A stretch of DNA of 64,000 nt from Streptomyces fodineus (GCF_001735805.1 NZ_CP017248.1:4402001-4466000); one strand, 5' to 3'. Counted from the first letter of the stretch, positions 30,479-40,546 are shown. Translations and numbers: made by a program. Notes: generated by a model from the letters alone, not told the origin.

Positions 30479-32308
30479 ATGCCCGCACAGCAGTCGACCG
30501 TGACCACCCCGCAGGTCCCCGCCCAGCGCGGTCCGCGCCGCGCACTACAGCTGCCGCTGCCCGGCCCCCGCCTGCGCGCGCGGGCGGCCTCGGCCACCGT
30601 GTGGTACCTCCGGCTGATCGCCATCTTCAACATCATCGCGGTGATATCGCTGCCCTTCCGCAAAGAAGTGCAGGAACACAACGACGGCAAGCTCTTCACC
30701 GCCCGCCATGTGCACGCGCACGTCCACCACGCCGGCCAGTTCTTCACCCCGTACCTGGCCACCGCGGGCCTGGTCTCGGCCGCCGCGGCGATCTTCCTGG
30801 CGCTGGTGATGCGGCGCGGGAAGCGGGCCGCCTGGGTGGTCAACCTGCTGCTCGCCGGCCCGCTCTTCGTCCTCTACGTCCTCGCCCTGACCCAGCACCC
30901 GTACCGCGACCACGTCTTCAACTGGGTCTCCACCGCCCTCACCGGCCTCTTCGTGGCCGCGCTGCTGATCGGCCGCCGTGAGTTCAACGCCATCGGCGAC
31001 CCCTCCAACCCGAAGCTCGCGCTGGCCGTCGGCGCCGGCGGCGTCCTGCTCACCGGCGGTCTCGGCACGCTGCTCGTGCACGCCACCAACAAGCTGCCCC
31101 ACGCGCCCCTGCTCGAAGAGCTCGCCTACAGCCTGCTGCGCGGCATCAGCGTCGGCCCGCTCGCCGACCGGGTCGACTCCGTGCACGCGCCCCGCTGGGT
31201 CGACATCATCATCAACGTCCTGCTCGCCGGCGCCTTCTGCCTGGTCCTGTACGCCTGCTTCCGCTCCCCGCGCGGCCGTCGCCTGCTCACCGCGGACGAC
31301 GAGGAGAAGCTGCGCTCCCTGCTCGACAAGCACGGCGCCCGGGACTCCCTCGGCTACTTCGCGCTGCGCCGCGACAAGGCCGCCATCTTCTCCCCCACCG
31401 GCAAGGCGGCCGTCACCTACCGCGTCATCGGCGCCGTCTCCCTCGCCTCCGGCGACCCGATCGGCGACCCCGAGGCCTGGCCCGGCGCCATCGACGCCTG
31501 GCTCACCGAGGCCCGCCGGCACGCCTGGACCCCGGCCGTCATGGGCGCGAGCGAGGAGGCGGGCACGATCTACGCCCGCCACGGCCTGGACGCCCTGGAA
31601 CTGGGCGACGAGGCGATCGTCGACATCGCCGACTTCACCCTCGAGGGCCGCGCCATGCGTGTGGTCCGCCAGGCCCACAACCGGGTCAAGCGGGCCGGCT
31701 ACACCGTCCGCATCCGCCGCCACGAGGACATCCCCGCCGACGAGATGGCCCTGCTGATCGACCGCGCCGACCACTGGCGCGACGGCGCCACCGAACGCGG
31801 CTTCTCCATGGCCCTCGGCCGCCTCGGCGACCCGGCGGACGGCCGCTGCGTGATGCTGGAATGCCGCGACGGAGACGACGAACCGCGCGCCCTGCTCAGC
31901 TTCGTCCCCTGGGGCGAGCACGGCCTGTCGCTGGACCTGATGCGCCGCGACCGGGACTGCGAGAACGGCCTGATGGAGTACATGGTCGTGGAACTCCTGC
32001 TGCATGCCAAGGAGATGGGCATCCAGCGGGTCTCGCTGAACTTCGCGATGTTCCGCTCGGTCTTCGAACGCGGCGCCCGCCTCGGCGCCGGCCCCGTCCT
32101 GCGCCTGTGGCGCTCCACCCTCACCTTCTTCTCCCGCTGGTGGCAGATCGAGTCCCTCTACCGCGCCAACGCCAAGTATCGGCCGGTGTGGGAGCCGCGG
32201 TTCCTGCTGTTCGCCAAGAGCAGCGACATTCCGCGGATCGGGCTGGCGTCCGCCCGGGCGGAGGGGTTCCTCACGTTGCCCGGGATGGGCGGGCGCTCGG
32301 AGTCGTAG
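30479..32308 (+). CDS. Phosphatidylglycerol lysyltransferase-domain membrane protein (MprF-like)
   Basis: A 609-residue protein. About six hydrophobic segments occupy residues 40-265, followed by a cytoplasmic double-GNAT-fold (DUF2156-type) domain from about 290 to 590, with A-I-F-S-P-T-G-K-A-A-V-T-Y and S-L-N-F-A-M-F-R. MprF/LysX-type proteins transfer lysine or another amino acid from aminoacyl-tRNA to phosphatidylglycerol, lowering surface negative charge. The membrane part is shorter than in Staphylococcus MprF. The ATG is preceded by GGTGAC-CA-GTCACC, a small palindrome covering the ribosome-binding site. The 3' end overlaps the convergent HSP90-like gene by 38 bp. Confidence 0.87.
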   Translation: MPAQQSTVTTPQVPAQRGPRRALQLPLPGPRLRARAASATVWYLRLIAIFNIIAVISLPFRKEVQEHNDGKLFTARHVHAHVHHAGQFFTPYLATAGLVSAAAAIFLALVMRRGKRAAWVVNLLLAGPLFVLYVLALTQHPYRDHVFNWVSTALTGLFVAALLIGRREFNAIGDPSNPKLALAVGAGGVLLTGGLGTLLVHATNKLPHAPLLEELAYSLLRGISVGPLADRVDSVHAPRWVDIIINVLLAGAFCLVLYACFRSPRGRRLLTADDEEKLRSLLDKHGARDSLGYFALRRDKAAIFSPTGKAAVTYRVIGAVSLASGDPIGDPEAWPGAIDAWLTEARRHAWTPAVMGASEEAGTIYARHGLDALELGDEAIVDIADFTLEGRAMRVVRQAHNRVKRAGYTVRIRRHEDIPADEMALLIDRADHWRDGATERGFSMALGRLGDPADGRCVMLECRDGDDEPRALLSFVPWGEHGLSLDLMRRDRDCENGLMEYMVVELLLHAKEMGIQRVSLNFAMFRSVFERGARLGAGPVLRLWRSTLTFFSRWWQIESLYRANAKYRPVWEPRFLLFAKSSDIPRIGLASARAEGFLTLPGMGGRSES

Positions 32309-35300
32309 CGGCTGTCCCGCGCGGGTCGTCCTCGGGTTCGTCGTCCTCGGGTGCCATGACGAGCCCGGGGACGTGGGGGAGGGCGGCGCGGACAGCTTGG
32401 ACCACGCTCTCCAGATCCACGCCCAGGCGGGTCAGGCGGGGAAGGAGTTCCGGCAGGGGGAGGCCGGCGTCGCGGGTGATCTGCAGGAAATTCTCGATGG
32501 GGTTGTGCAGGGCGAGAGGCAGTTCCCGGCCATGCGAGCCGAAGCCGTCCGTGCACAGGCTCAGGTCGGTCTCATCCAGGCCGTCCAGTTCCTGCACGTC
32601 CACCTCGAATCCGAACTCCGTCAGACGGCGGGTGACCTCCTCTCGCTCCATCAGTAGCCTGCGCGGCGCGTTGACTAGGTGGAACATCGGCACCGGCCCG
32701 CCCCAGCCGGAAGAGCCGCCCGCAAGGAAATCGACCAGGTCCTTGTCGTGCCTGCTCGGCTTCGCCGGCGCCGTGGCATGGGAGGTGCGCACCCCGTAGC
32801 GGTGCAGACAGTCGATGACGGACTGGGGTGACCGCCGAAGCTCATCCGCTGCCCGCAGGATCGTCGGCATGGTCACGGTGTCGGCCGTCAGGTCGCCCGC
32901 CCTCCACGCCATCCAGCCGAAGATCTTGGAGATCATCCGTGTGTCCTCTGGCTCCCTGCGCTCAGGGAGCGTGACATGCCGCGGCAGCAGACCGTAGGCA
33001 CGCATGCGTTCGGCCGCTTCCCGCAGCGGCAGCCCGCTCTCCACGGCTTGCTCGACCAGCCCCTTCAGGGAGACCTCGCAGGATGCACCGGAAACGGTGG
33101 AAACATCCAGGAGTACCGGGTCCGTGTCCGCGACCCGCTCGGGCAGGCTGCGAGTGGTGAATCCCAGCGCGCCCAGCCGATGTGCGATGTCGGAAAGCGC
33201 GGATCCCGAACGGACTGCCGCCTGGGCCAGAAGGGCGGGAGGCACAGGAGAACGCACATCGAGCCGCCGCAGCGCCAGATCCGACCACCCCCAGGTGTCG
33301 CTCAACCGCAGCAGCTCCCGCACCGACCGCTCGTCCAATGACCCCAGGTCGGGGTGCAAGCCGTAGTCCGCAAGCCGCCCGACGACTTCGTCCAGGGAGC
33401 GGTCCAGCACACGCACGGCCCGCACCACCTGGCCCGCGAGGACCGGCCTGGACCGGTCGAGCCAGGGGGCCGATCCGCCCAGTTCGGAGCTGAGCAGACG
33501 CAGCACCCATTCGGCGGGCGTCTCGGTGCGCATGTTCTCCTCGGGCACACGGAAGCCCAAGGTCCGCAGCCGGTCGAGCGTTTCGTCGATGCCGATGTTC
33601 AGCACCAGGTGGGCCTTGACGAGATGTCCCGGTGGCACCGGGTTCGCAACGGGGAGCCAGCGGTCGGGGGAGAAGTAATCGCCGACTCCCTGAAGTTGCC
33701 GGTCCAGCAACGCGACCGTCGTGGCGTCGACGGGCACCTCGGCGCACGGCCGCTCGGGCACCGGCAAGTCGAGGCATTCCATCCGGGCCAGGACTTCGCC
33801 GTACGACATCCCGCAGGTCATGGCCGCCGAGACGACATCCCCCGGATTCACAGGCCGGTCGTCCCGCGCCGACCTGATCCAGTCCCGCCTGCCCACAAGT
33901 CCGGAGGCCCTCGTGCGCATCCACACGTCCGACGGCAGCGCCGGCAGCACGGCCCGGACCCGGGACAACTCCGGTACGACGACGGCCAATGCGTTCAGCT
34001 CGGCGTTGGGCCGGTGCGCGAGCACCCGCCACAGCAACGAGGCGTCGTCGGGCTCCGGTTTTCCGACCCGGCCCGGTGGGTCCCACTCCTCGTCCACGTC
34101 GGCCAAGTGGACCTGGAACACGTCGTCGGAAAAGAACCCCACCGTCCGCACCGGCGCGGCATGCCCGTGCACGTCGAGAACGACACCCGCCTCGCCCGCC
34201 GCCTCGGTCACGATGTCCGCAAGCCTGGGACTGTCCCGGGCCACCTCCGCCAGCCACTCCCCCGTCAGCAAGGGCGGATCCGCGGCGAACAGCCCCGGCA
34301 GCGCCGCCCTGATCAACCCCTCGACCGCCACGTCGACATCCGGATCCAGGATCTCCGCCCGGTCCACGGACAGGTCCCTGGGCCTGCTCTTCCCCGTCAG
34401 GTTCACCACGGCGCCGCGCAGCCGGCCGCCCTCCTCCGGCCCGGCCAGCACCCCGCGCCGTACCCGGGGCTCGATGAAGATGCCGTCGGCGAGGATGCCG
34501 CCCCCGTGCTCGCACCAGACCACCTGGCCGTCGACGCGGCGACCGTCCTCGGGCCAGGAGACCGTGCGCCCATGGGCGACGAAGCCGTTCGCCGGGCCTC
34601 CCACCACCTCCCTGGGCTGGAGCGCCCCCGGTGCCCACTTGGCCTCTTGGGTCGTGCCGTGGAAGGCCTCCGTGCGGAACTCCGCGATGCCCAGCAGGCG
34701 GCGCAGCTCCCTGACGCACGAGGGCGCCATGTCCTCGTCGCGCAGATAGAGCCGGACCGTGGTGCCGACCGGCCCCCACTCGCCGGTGCGCGACACCCGG
34801 AAGTAGTGGCCGGGGCCCGTGATCAGCACCGTCAGCTGCTCCGGCCGGCCCGTGCCCGTGTGCTCGGGGCAGGTGGTGACCCGGATCTCGTCGGCGAGCA
34901 TGAAGTAGCTGAGCACGCCGATGCCGAACCTGCTGTTGGGATGGACGGTGACCTCGCCGTCCCGCGCCTGCCACGGCATCTCCCGGAAGCGCGAGTGGTC
35001 GCTGAAGCGGACCCCGGCCCGGGAGAACACCTCGGCCAGCACGGTCTCGTCCATCCCGATGCCGTTGTCCTCGCATTCGAGGAAGTACCGCCGCTCGTCG
35101 GGGTCGTACCCCTGCCGGAAGGTGATCTTCCCCTGGTAGGTGTCCTGTCCCCGCGCGGCCCAGGAGGCCCGCAGGTACCGGCACGCGTCCAGGGCGTTCT
35201 GGTACAGCTCCCGGATGGCGAGGCTGCGGTCGCGGTACAGGTTCTCGCCCATGAGGAGTTCCTGGATCCGCTCCTCGTCCAGCCGGAACCGGATCACTTC

Positions 35301-36698
35301 TCCGGCCTGCCGGGGCTCGCCCCACTCGTCCACCTCGCGGACCCCGTCGGCGTGCGCGTACACCGGCAGACAGCCGATCTCCTCGGTGGGCCGGGTGCGG
35401 CGCGCCTCGCGCAGCAACGCGTCCACGTACTGGGCGTGTTCGGTGAGCGCGGCCACGGCGGCCGGATGGTCGCACTCGGCGTCGAGGGCCAGGGCGTCGC
35501 CGAGCGGGCTCCACTGGGCGTCGTCCAGCCTCCTGAGCAGCTGCTCCGGATCGACGGGGTCGGGAATCCCCACATGCTTGACGACGGTCGACGGCAGGTC
35601 CGTCACCTCGATCGCCATGGCGTGGGCGATCGCGAACAGGGGACCCACGAGACGCTCGCGCACCGTCTGCGCGTCGCATCCGTCGAAGTCCACGGGGAAC
35701 GGGTCCTGGGACGGTCCGTCCGGTTTCCCGCCGAACAGCTTGCGCGGTCCCAGATGTGCGCAGGACAGCAGCCGGCCGAGCAGCCCGGGATCCAGTACGG
35801 CCCCCATGTCGTCCGCGACCGCGCCCATGGCGTCCAGCACGTCGTCCAGCCGCCCCGCCTGCGACTTCGCCCACTGGTGGAACAGCCACCAGCCGACCTC
35901 CTGGCGGCCGTCGCTGCGGTCCGGCAGCGTCTCGCCGCGCATCGCCTGGCGGATGAGCCGCTTGTGGTCGCGCAGCACACGGTTGTAGCCCTGCCGGTCC
36001 GCACCGCCCGGCGTGCGGTCGTCCAGGTTCGTCGGGTCCACGTGCCGGAGCACGGTGAGCGTCCACGCGCTGTGCACGTCGTAGAGGAACGGCAGGAGCA
36101 CCAGCAGGGCGGCCTCGGCGGGTGCCAGTGTCCGCTCGCCGAGGCGGGCCTTGATGTCCGCCAGGCGCAGGTTGGTCCAGCGGGCCGTACGGCGGGCGAG
36201 ACCGGGGTCGTACCAGGGGTCCTGGTCGAGCACCTCCCGTTCCGCCTCGTGCAGTTCCGCGAGCCGGTTCACCGCCTCCAGGGTCAGTGTTCTGAGCGGT
36301 TCGACCTGGTCGGCGACGGCGGGGGCGACGAGGTGCCAGGCCTTGGATCCCTCCGCCGCGCTCAGCCAGTCCTGCTGCACGCCGCTTTCGCAGACGGCCG
36401 ACGAATGCGCCGGGCGGCGGCCCTGGCGGCGTCGGCGTGCCTCGTCCCGCAGGCGGTCCCAGGCGTCGGGCCGGGGGGACGGCAGCGGCTCGCGGCTCCT
36501 CGTGCGCGCCAAGGACTCCAGCGTCTCCAGGAACACCCGCACTCTGCGCCCCCGCCGGGGTACGACCCGGCAGGCGAGCCAGTCGTCGATCCGCTGTCGC
36601 GGAACGCCCACCCTGTCGCTCAGCGCCTCGGCAGAGGGCTCCCCGGCCGCCTCGTACAGCCGCCGCAGTTGCTCCTCGTACTGCAGTGCCCCCGCCAT
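32271..36698 (-). CDS. Large HSP90-like GHKL ATPase with N-terminal HTH and C-terminal repeats
   Basis: 1,475 residues. Residues 5-48 look like an XRE-type HTH (S-A-E-A-L-S-D-R-V-G-V-P-R-Q-R-I-D-D-W). A helical linker (110-440) leads to a GHKL ATPase at about 470-680: E497 and N501 in I-R-E-L-Y-Q-N-A-L-D-A, D544-N-G-I-G, F-G-I-G-V-L-S (591-597) and G-T-T-V-R-L. A region like the HSP90 middle domain follows. From about 1010 to 1430 there are several diverged helical units of the pattern 'sG-L-x-x-A-x-x-R-L-x-x-L-G-F/L'. Proteins of this architecture occur in actinobacterial conflict/signalling loci in my recollection. It begins 25 bp after the M20 gene on the same strand, with GGAGGG before the ATG. 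Its function here is unknown. Confidence 0.85.
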   Translation of the reverse strand: MAGALQYEEQLRRLYEAAGEPSAEALSDRVGVPRQRIDDWLACRVVPRRGRRVRVFLETLESLARTRSREPLPSPRPDAWDRLRDEARRRRQGRRPAHSSAVCESGVQQDWLSAAEGSKAWHLVAPAVADQVEPLRTLTLEAVNRLAELHEAEREVLDQDPWYDPGLARRTARWTNLRLADIKARLGERTLAPAEAALLVLLPFLYDVHSAWTLTVLRHVDPTNLDDRTPGGADRQGYNRVLRDHKRLIRQAMRGETLPDRSDGRQEVGWWLFHQWAKSQAGRLDDVLDAMGAVADDMGAVLDPGLLGRLLSCAHLGPRKLFGGKPDGPSQDPFPVDFDGCDAQTVRERLVGPLFAIAHAMAIEVTDLPSTVVKHVGIPDPVDPEQLLRRLDDAQWSPLGDALALDAECDHPAAVAALTEHAQYVDALLREARRTRPTEEIGCLPVYAHADGVREVDEWGEPRQAGEVIRFRLDEERIQELLMGENLYRDRSLAIRELYQNALDACRYLRASWAARGQDTYQGKITFRQGYDPDERRYFLECEDNGIGMDETVLAEVFSRAGVRFSDHSRFREMPWQARDGEVTVHPNSRFGIGVLSYFMLADEIRVTTCPEHTGTGRPEQLTVLITGPGHYFRVSRTGEWGPVGTTVRLYLRDEDMAPSCVRELRRLLGIAEFRTEAFHGTTQEAKWAPGALQPREVVGGPANGFVAHGRTVSWPEDGRRVDGQVVWCEHGGGILADGIFIEPRVRRGVLAGPEEGGRLRGAVVNLTGKSRPRDLSVDRAEILDPDVDVAVEGLIRAALPGLFAADPPLLTGEWLAEVARDSPRLADIVTEAAGEAGVVLDVHGHAAPVRTVGFFSDDVFQVHLADVDEEWDPPGRVGKPEPDDASLLWRVLAHRPNAELNALAVVVPELSRVRAVLPALPSDVWMRTRASGLVGRRDWIRSARDDRPVNPGDVVSAAMTCGMSYGEVLARMECLDLPVPERPCAEVPVDATTVALLDRQLQGVGDYFSPDRWLPVANPVPPGHLVKAHLVLNIGIDETLDRLRTLGFRVPEENMRTETPAEWVLRLLSSELGGSAPWLDRSRPVLAGQVVRAVRVLDRSLDEVVGRLADYGLHPDLGSLDERSVRELLRLSDTWGWSDLALRRLDVRSPVPPALLAQAAVRSGSALSDIAHRLGALGFTTRSLPERVADTDPVLLDVSTVSGASCEVSLKGLVEQAVESGLPLREAAERMRAYGLLPRHVTLPERREPEDTRMISKIFGWMAWRAGDLTADTVTMPTILRAADELRRSPQSVIDCLHRYGVRTSHATAPAKPSRHDKDLVDFLAGGSSGWGGPVPMFHLVNAPRRLLMEREEVTRRLTEFGFEVDVQELDGLDETDLSLCTDGFGSHGRELPLALHNPIENFLQITRDAGLPLPELLPRLTRLGVDLESVVQAVRAALPHVPGLVMAPEDDEPEDDPRGTAATTPSARPSRAT

Positions 36699-36723
36699 CG
36701 CGCCCGTGCCCTCCCCGCCCCGT

Positions 36724-37992
36724 TCACTTCACCCCGGCCGTCCGCATCACCGTAACCACCAACGCCCGGGCCACACCCACCACTTCGCGCAGCGACACGC
36801 ACTCGCGCGGACTGTGTGCCACCCGCACGTCCCCCGGCCCGTACTGCAGCGCCGGTATCCCGGCCGCCGTGTACAGCCGCAGATCGCTCCCGTACGGCGC
36901 GCCGCGCTCACGCGGCCGGGGGCCGCCGCCCGTGTCGGCGCAGGCGTCCGCCACGCCGGCCCGCAGCGGATGCCCGTCCGCCAGCCGCCCGCTCGCGAAC
37001 TTCCCACCGATCCACGCCACTTGAGCCGGATGCTCACGCAACCAGGTGTCACCGGCGCACGCCCGCGCGACACACGCCTCCAACTCCCCGCGTGCCGCGT
37101 CCGGTTCCTCCCCGAGCCGCACCCCGAGCCGCCCCTCGGCGACCAGCAGATCCGGCACGCTGCTCGCCCAGTCGCCGGCGCGGAGGGTGCCGACGGACAG
37201 GGCGTACGGGATCGGGTACTCGGCCATCAACGGGGAGGGGTCCCGGTTGCGGTCGGCCTCCAGCCGCAGCAGCGCCCGGTGCAGCGGCAGATACGCGTCG
37301 ATCGCGCTGACCCCCTCGTCCCGCGAGCCGGCGTGGGCGGCCTTGCCCGGCACGGTGAGGCGGAAGGTGAGGGCTCCGGCGTTGGCGGTGATGAGGGCGC
37401 CCGCGGTCGGCTCGGTGATCACGCACGCGTCCCCGGTGTGCCCGCGCCGCAGTGTGCCGAACGCCCCGAGCCCGCCGTCCTCCTCCCCCACCACGAAGTG
37501 CACGGCGGCCCGCCCGCGCAGCCGCACGCCGGCCGCCCGGATCGCCGCGAGCGCGGCCAGGTGGGCGACCAGCCCCGCCTTCATGTCACAGGCCCCGCGC
37601 CCGTGCACGACATCGCCGACGACCCTCGGCACGAACGGATCCCCGTCCCACGCCCCCGGATCCCCGGGCGGTACGACGTCCACGTGCCCCTGAAGGATCA
37701 GCGTCGGCCCGTCCCCGCCGTCCGCCGTGTACCCGACCAGCCCCCACGCCTCGTCCCGGGCCGCCTCGGTCCCGGGGAACTCCGGGTCGGCGCGCAGGGC
37801 GGGCAGATCCATGGACCACAGATCGACGTCCAGCCCGAGCCGTTCCAGCCATCCGGCGAGCAGCTGCTGGATCTCCGACTCGGCCGGCGTCCCGGTCACG
37901 CTCGGCACGGAGATCAGTTCCAGCAGCATCCGCCCGACGGCGGCCTCGTCCACACACGCGACAGCGGCGGCCTCCCCATCGGCGAGCGTCAT
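36724..37992 (-). CDS. M20 family metallopeptidase (ArgE/DapE-like)
   Basis: A 422-residue zinc peptidase. Metal and catalytic motifs are visible: G-H-V-D-V-V (His, Asp), G-A-C-D-M-K-A-G (bridging Asp), and G-E-E-D-G-G (catalytic and metal Glu). Between them lies the usual dimerisation lid domain, about residues 210-330. Members include acetylornithine deacetylase and succinyl-diaminopimelate desuccinylase, and the substrate cannot be fixed from sequence. It lies just upstream of the HSP90-like gene on the same strand with a 25-bp gap, so the two may be cotranscribed. Confidence 0.88.
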   Translation of the reverse strand: MTLADGEAAAVACVDEAAVGRMLLELISVPSVTGTPAESEIQQLLAGWLERLGLDVDLWSMDLPALRADPEFPGTEAARDEAWGLVGYTADGGDGPTLILQGHVDVVPPGDPGAWDGDPFVPRVVGDVVHGRGACDMKAGLVAHLAALAAIRAAGVRLRGRAAVHFVVGEEDGGLGAFGTLRRGHTGDACVITEPTAGALITANAGALTFRLTVPGKAAHAGSRDEGVSAIDAYLPLHRALLRLEADRNRDPSPLMAEYPIPYALSVGTLRAGDWASSVPDLLVAEGRLGVRLGEEPDAARGELEACVARACAGDTWLREHPAQVAWIGGKFASGRLADGHPLRAGVADACADTGGGPRPRERGAPYGSDLRLYTAAGIPALQYGPGDVRVAHSPRECVSLREVVGVARALVVTVMRTAGVK

Positions 37993-38168
37993 CCTCCGGC
38001 CTCCCCCTCCTGACGTCCGGCACCGATCATCGCCCCGCGAAGGCCGTCCGGAACAGCCCGCGGACGCCGCCTAACGCGCGCAGGGCAAAGCGAGGACCGG
38101 CACCGTGCCGAACCGGGCGGCTCAGCCGGGAGAGCAGGCCTCCGCGCAGACCGGCCCCGCCACGGCGC

Positions 38169-39578
38169 TCACCCGCCCACCGTGAAACCGATCACCGCTC
38201 CCCCGCCCTCCCGCCGGAAGGCGAACGGCGCACCGCCATGTGCCATGGCGACCTCGCGGACGATGGACAACCCGAGGCCCGACCCCGGCAGGGACCTCGC
38301 GTCCGCCGCCCGGTAGAAGCGGTCGAAGATGCGGATCAAGTCGCCCTCGGCGATCCCCGGCCCCCGGTCCAGGACCTCCACCCGCACGGGCCCCGGCCGC
38401 GTCGGACCGGTGATGCTGATCTCGATCGGCGACTTGCCGTCCCGGTCGAACTTGGCCGCGTTCTCCACCAGGTTGGACATGGCCCGCTGGAGCATCCCGG
38501 GCCGCCCGTCGGTCGTCGTGTCGCCGCTCGTGCGCAGCACGATCTCGCGGCCGGTACGGCGCTTGGCGACCCCCACGACCTCCTCGGCGATGTCGGCGAG
38601 GTCCAGCCGCTGCGGCGGCTCGGTGTCGGACTGCCCCGCGGCGAGATCGACCAGCTCGTTGACCAGGTCGGTCAGTTCCCGCGCCTCCTGGGTGAGGTCG
38701 GCGACCAGTTCCTCCCGGGTGGCGGGGGGCAGCTCGTCGATGCGGCGGAGGAGGGAGATGTTCGTGCGCAGGGACGTCAGCGGGGTGCGCAGCTCGTGTC
38801 CCGCGTCCTGGACCAGCCGCCGCTGGTCCTCCTCCGACTGGGCCAGCCGGCCCAGCATCCGGTCGAAGGAACGGCCGAGACGCCCCACCTCGTCCAGCCC
38901 GGCCACCGGCACCTCGATGCCCAGCTGACGGGTGCGGGCCACGGCCTCCGCGGCGGAGGTGAGCACCACCAGGCGCCGGGTGATCCGGCGCGCCAGCCAC
39001 CAGCCGAACAGACCGGCCGCCACCACGACCGCCGCCATCAGGATCAGCGTCCGCTGCTGGAGCGTGCGCAGCAGATCCTCGGTGTCGCTGAACTCCTGCG
39101 CGACCTGGACCGCGCCCCGCCCGTCGCCGAGCGAGACCGTGGCGATGCGGTACACATCCCCGTCCACCGGTACGTCCTTGTGCTGGACGACCCTCCCGGC
39201 CGTCGTCGCGAGCGCCATCGCCTTGTCACGGGAGGTGACGGGCAGGCTCGGGTTGCCGTGGTCCACGATCTGGCCCTGGGCGCCCAGCACCTGCACATCG
39301 GTGCGGGCGGGCCGGACCAGGTCGTGTCCGGGGCGGGAGGAGGAGAAGTCCTCGGGCACCATCTCGTGCTGCCGTACCTCGTCCCGTACGTCCTGCACGA
39401 CCTGCGTGAACACCGACTGCTGGTCGACGCGGACCAGTCGCGCGGCGCTGCCGTAGGACAGGATGCCGACGAGGATCGTGACGGCGGCGGTGACGGCCGC
39501 GAAGGAGACGGCGAAGGTGGTGCGCAGGGAGACCAGCTTCGGCCGACCCGGGGCAAGCAGCCGCCGCAGCCGGCCCAC
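38169..39578 (-). CDS. Sensor histidine kinase (HAMP, HisKA)
   Basis: 469 residues. Two membrane segments (about 23-48 and 160-180) flank an extracytoplasmic sensor domain. The second is followed by HAMP (about 182-235), HisKA with the phospho-acceptor in A-G-H-E-L-R-T-P, and HATPase_c with N-L-V-E-N-A-A-K-F, D-R-G-P-G-I and G-S-G-L-G-L-S-I. The GTG start follows the response regulator stop directly, so both form one operon. 169 bp without a recognisable gene lie between its stop and the M20 start. Confidence 0.93.
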   Translation of the reverse strand: MGRLRRLLAPGRPKLVSLRTTFAVSFAAVTAAVTILVGILSYGSAARLVRVDQQSVFTQVVQDVRDEVRQHEMVPEDFSSSRPGHDLVRPARTDVQVLGAQGQIVDHGNPSLPVTSRDKAMALATTAGRVVQHKDVPVDGDVYRIATVSLGDGRGAVQVAQEFSDTEDLLRTLQQRTLILMAAVVVAAGLFGWWLARRITRRLVVLTSAAEAVARTRQLGIEVPVAGLDEVGRLGRSFDRMLGRLAQSEEDQRRLVQDAGHELRTPLTSLRTNISLLRRIDELPPATREELVADLTQEARELTDLVNELVDLAAGQSDTEPPQRLDLADIAEEVVGVAKRRTGREIVLRTSGDTTTDGRPGMLQRAMSNLVENAAKFDRDGKSPIEISITGPTRPGPVRVEVLDRGPGIAEGDLIRIFDRFYRAADARSLPGSGLGLSIVREVAMAHGGAPFAFRREGGGAVIGFTVGG

Positions 39579-40313
39579 CTAGTCCTCCCGGAGCACGTAA
39601 CCCACGCCCCGCACGGTGTGGATCAGCTGCGGGGCGCCGGGCTCGTCCAGCTTGCGGCGCAGGTAGCCGACGTACACGGCGAGGTTCTTCGAGCCGGGCC
39701 CGAAGTCGTAGCCCCAGATCCGGTCGTAGATCGTGGAGTGGTCGAGCACGATGCCCGCGTTGCGCACGAGCAGTTCCAGCAGCTCGAACTCGGTGCGGGT
39801 CAGTTCCAGCTCGCGCTTGCCGCGCCAGGCCCGGCGGGCCTGCAGATCCATGCGGATGCCGGCGGCCTCCACCTGCCGGTCGGAGAGCTGGGCCTCCCGG
39901 CCGCCGTTCTCACCGCCGCCCCCGGCGCCGTTGCCGGCGGGCACCGGGCTGGTACGGCGGAGCAGGGCGCGCAGCCGGGCGAAGACCTCCTCGACGTCGA
40001 ACGGCTTGACCACGTAGTCGTCGGCGCCGGCGTCCAGGCCCGCGATGCGGTCTGCGGTCTCCACGAGGGCGGTGAGCATGAGGATCGGGGTGCGGTCGCC
40101 CTCGGCGCGCAGCACCCGGCATACCTGGAGGCCGTCGATCCCCGGCATCATCACGTCGAGCAGGAGGACGTCCGGCGGCGTCTTGTGGGCCTGCGCCAGC
40201 GCCTCGACGCCGTCGGCAACCGCCGTGACCTCGTACCCTTCCAGGGTCAGGGCACGCTCCAGGGCATGACGGATGGCACGGTCGTCTTCGGCGAGCAGCA
40301 CAGTCTGGGGCAC
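39579..40313 (-). CDS. OmpR-family response regulator
   Basis: A 244-residue two-domain regulator: receiver (1-118) with the phospho-acceptor D53 in L-L-L-D-V-M-M-P-G-I-D-G, acidic E9-D10-D11 and K104-type Lys, and a C-terminal OmpR/PhoB winged helix (about 150-242). The linker is Gly/Asn-rich. It is the first gene of the operon with the histidine kinase. 233 bp upstream before the decayed oxidoreductase should hold the promoter. The signal is unknown. Confidence 0.94.
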   Translation of the reverse strand: MPQTVLLAEDDRAIRHALERALTLEGYEVTAVADGVEALAQAHKTPPDVLLLDVMMPGIDGLQVCRVLRAEGDRTPILMLTALVETADRIAGLDAGADDYVVKPFDVEEVFARLRALLRRTSPVPAGNGAGGGGENGGREAQLSDRQVEAAGIRMDLQARRAWRGKRELELTRTEFELLELLVRNAGIVLDHSTIYDRIWGYDFGPGSKNLAVYVGYLRRKLDEPGAPQLIHTVRGVGYVLRED

Positions 40314-40546
40314 GCACCCAGTTTGCCAAGGCCGCCGGTGGTTCGGCTGGGACGAGTGGACCTACGATCACCCTTTTTACCGCCCTCTCACCGTCACATG
40401 GGCAACCAGCAGCATGGACCTACCGTCTTCTCACCGCGGCCAAGTGCCTGGCCCGACGGCCTCGGCCAAGCCCGCTGAGCCACCGCGGCGGCCGGCGAAC
40501 GGTCCCCCTGCCCGGGGCATCCCGGACACCTCGCGAGTCCGCCGCT

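Noticed and set aside
30545..32005. Long minus-strand frame over the lysyl-PG synthase gene
   Set aside because: A Gly/Ala/Val/Asp/Gln-rich shadow; the plus strand shows conserved MprF-like sequence.
33354..36755. 1,133-residue plus-strand open frame
   Set aside because: It is antisense to the HSP90-like gene. Its translation is rich in Arg, Gly, Gln, Val and His, with no domain motif, and the minus-strand frame has clear GHKL motifs.
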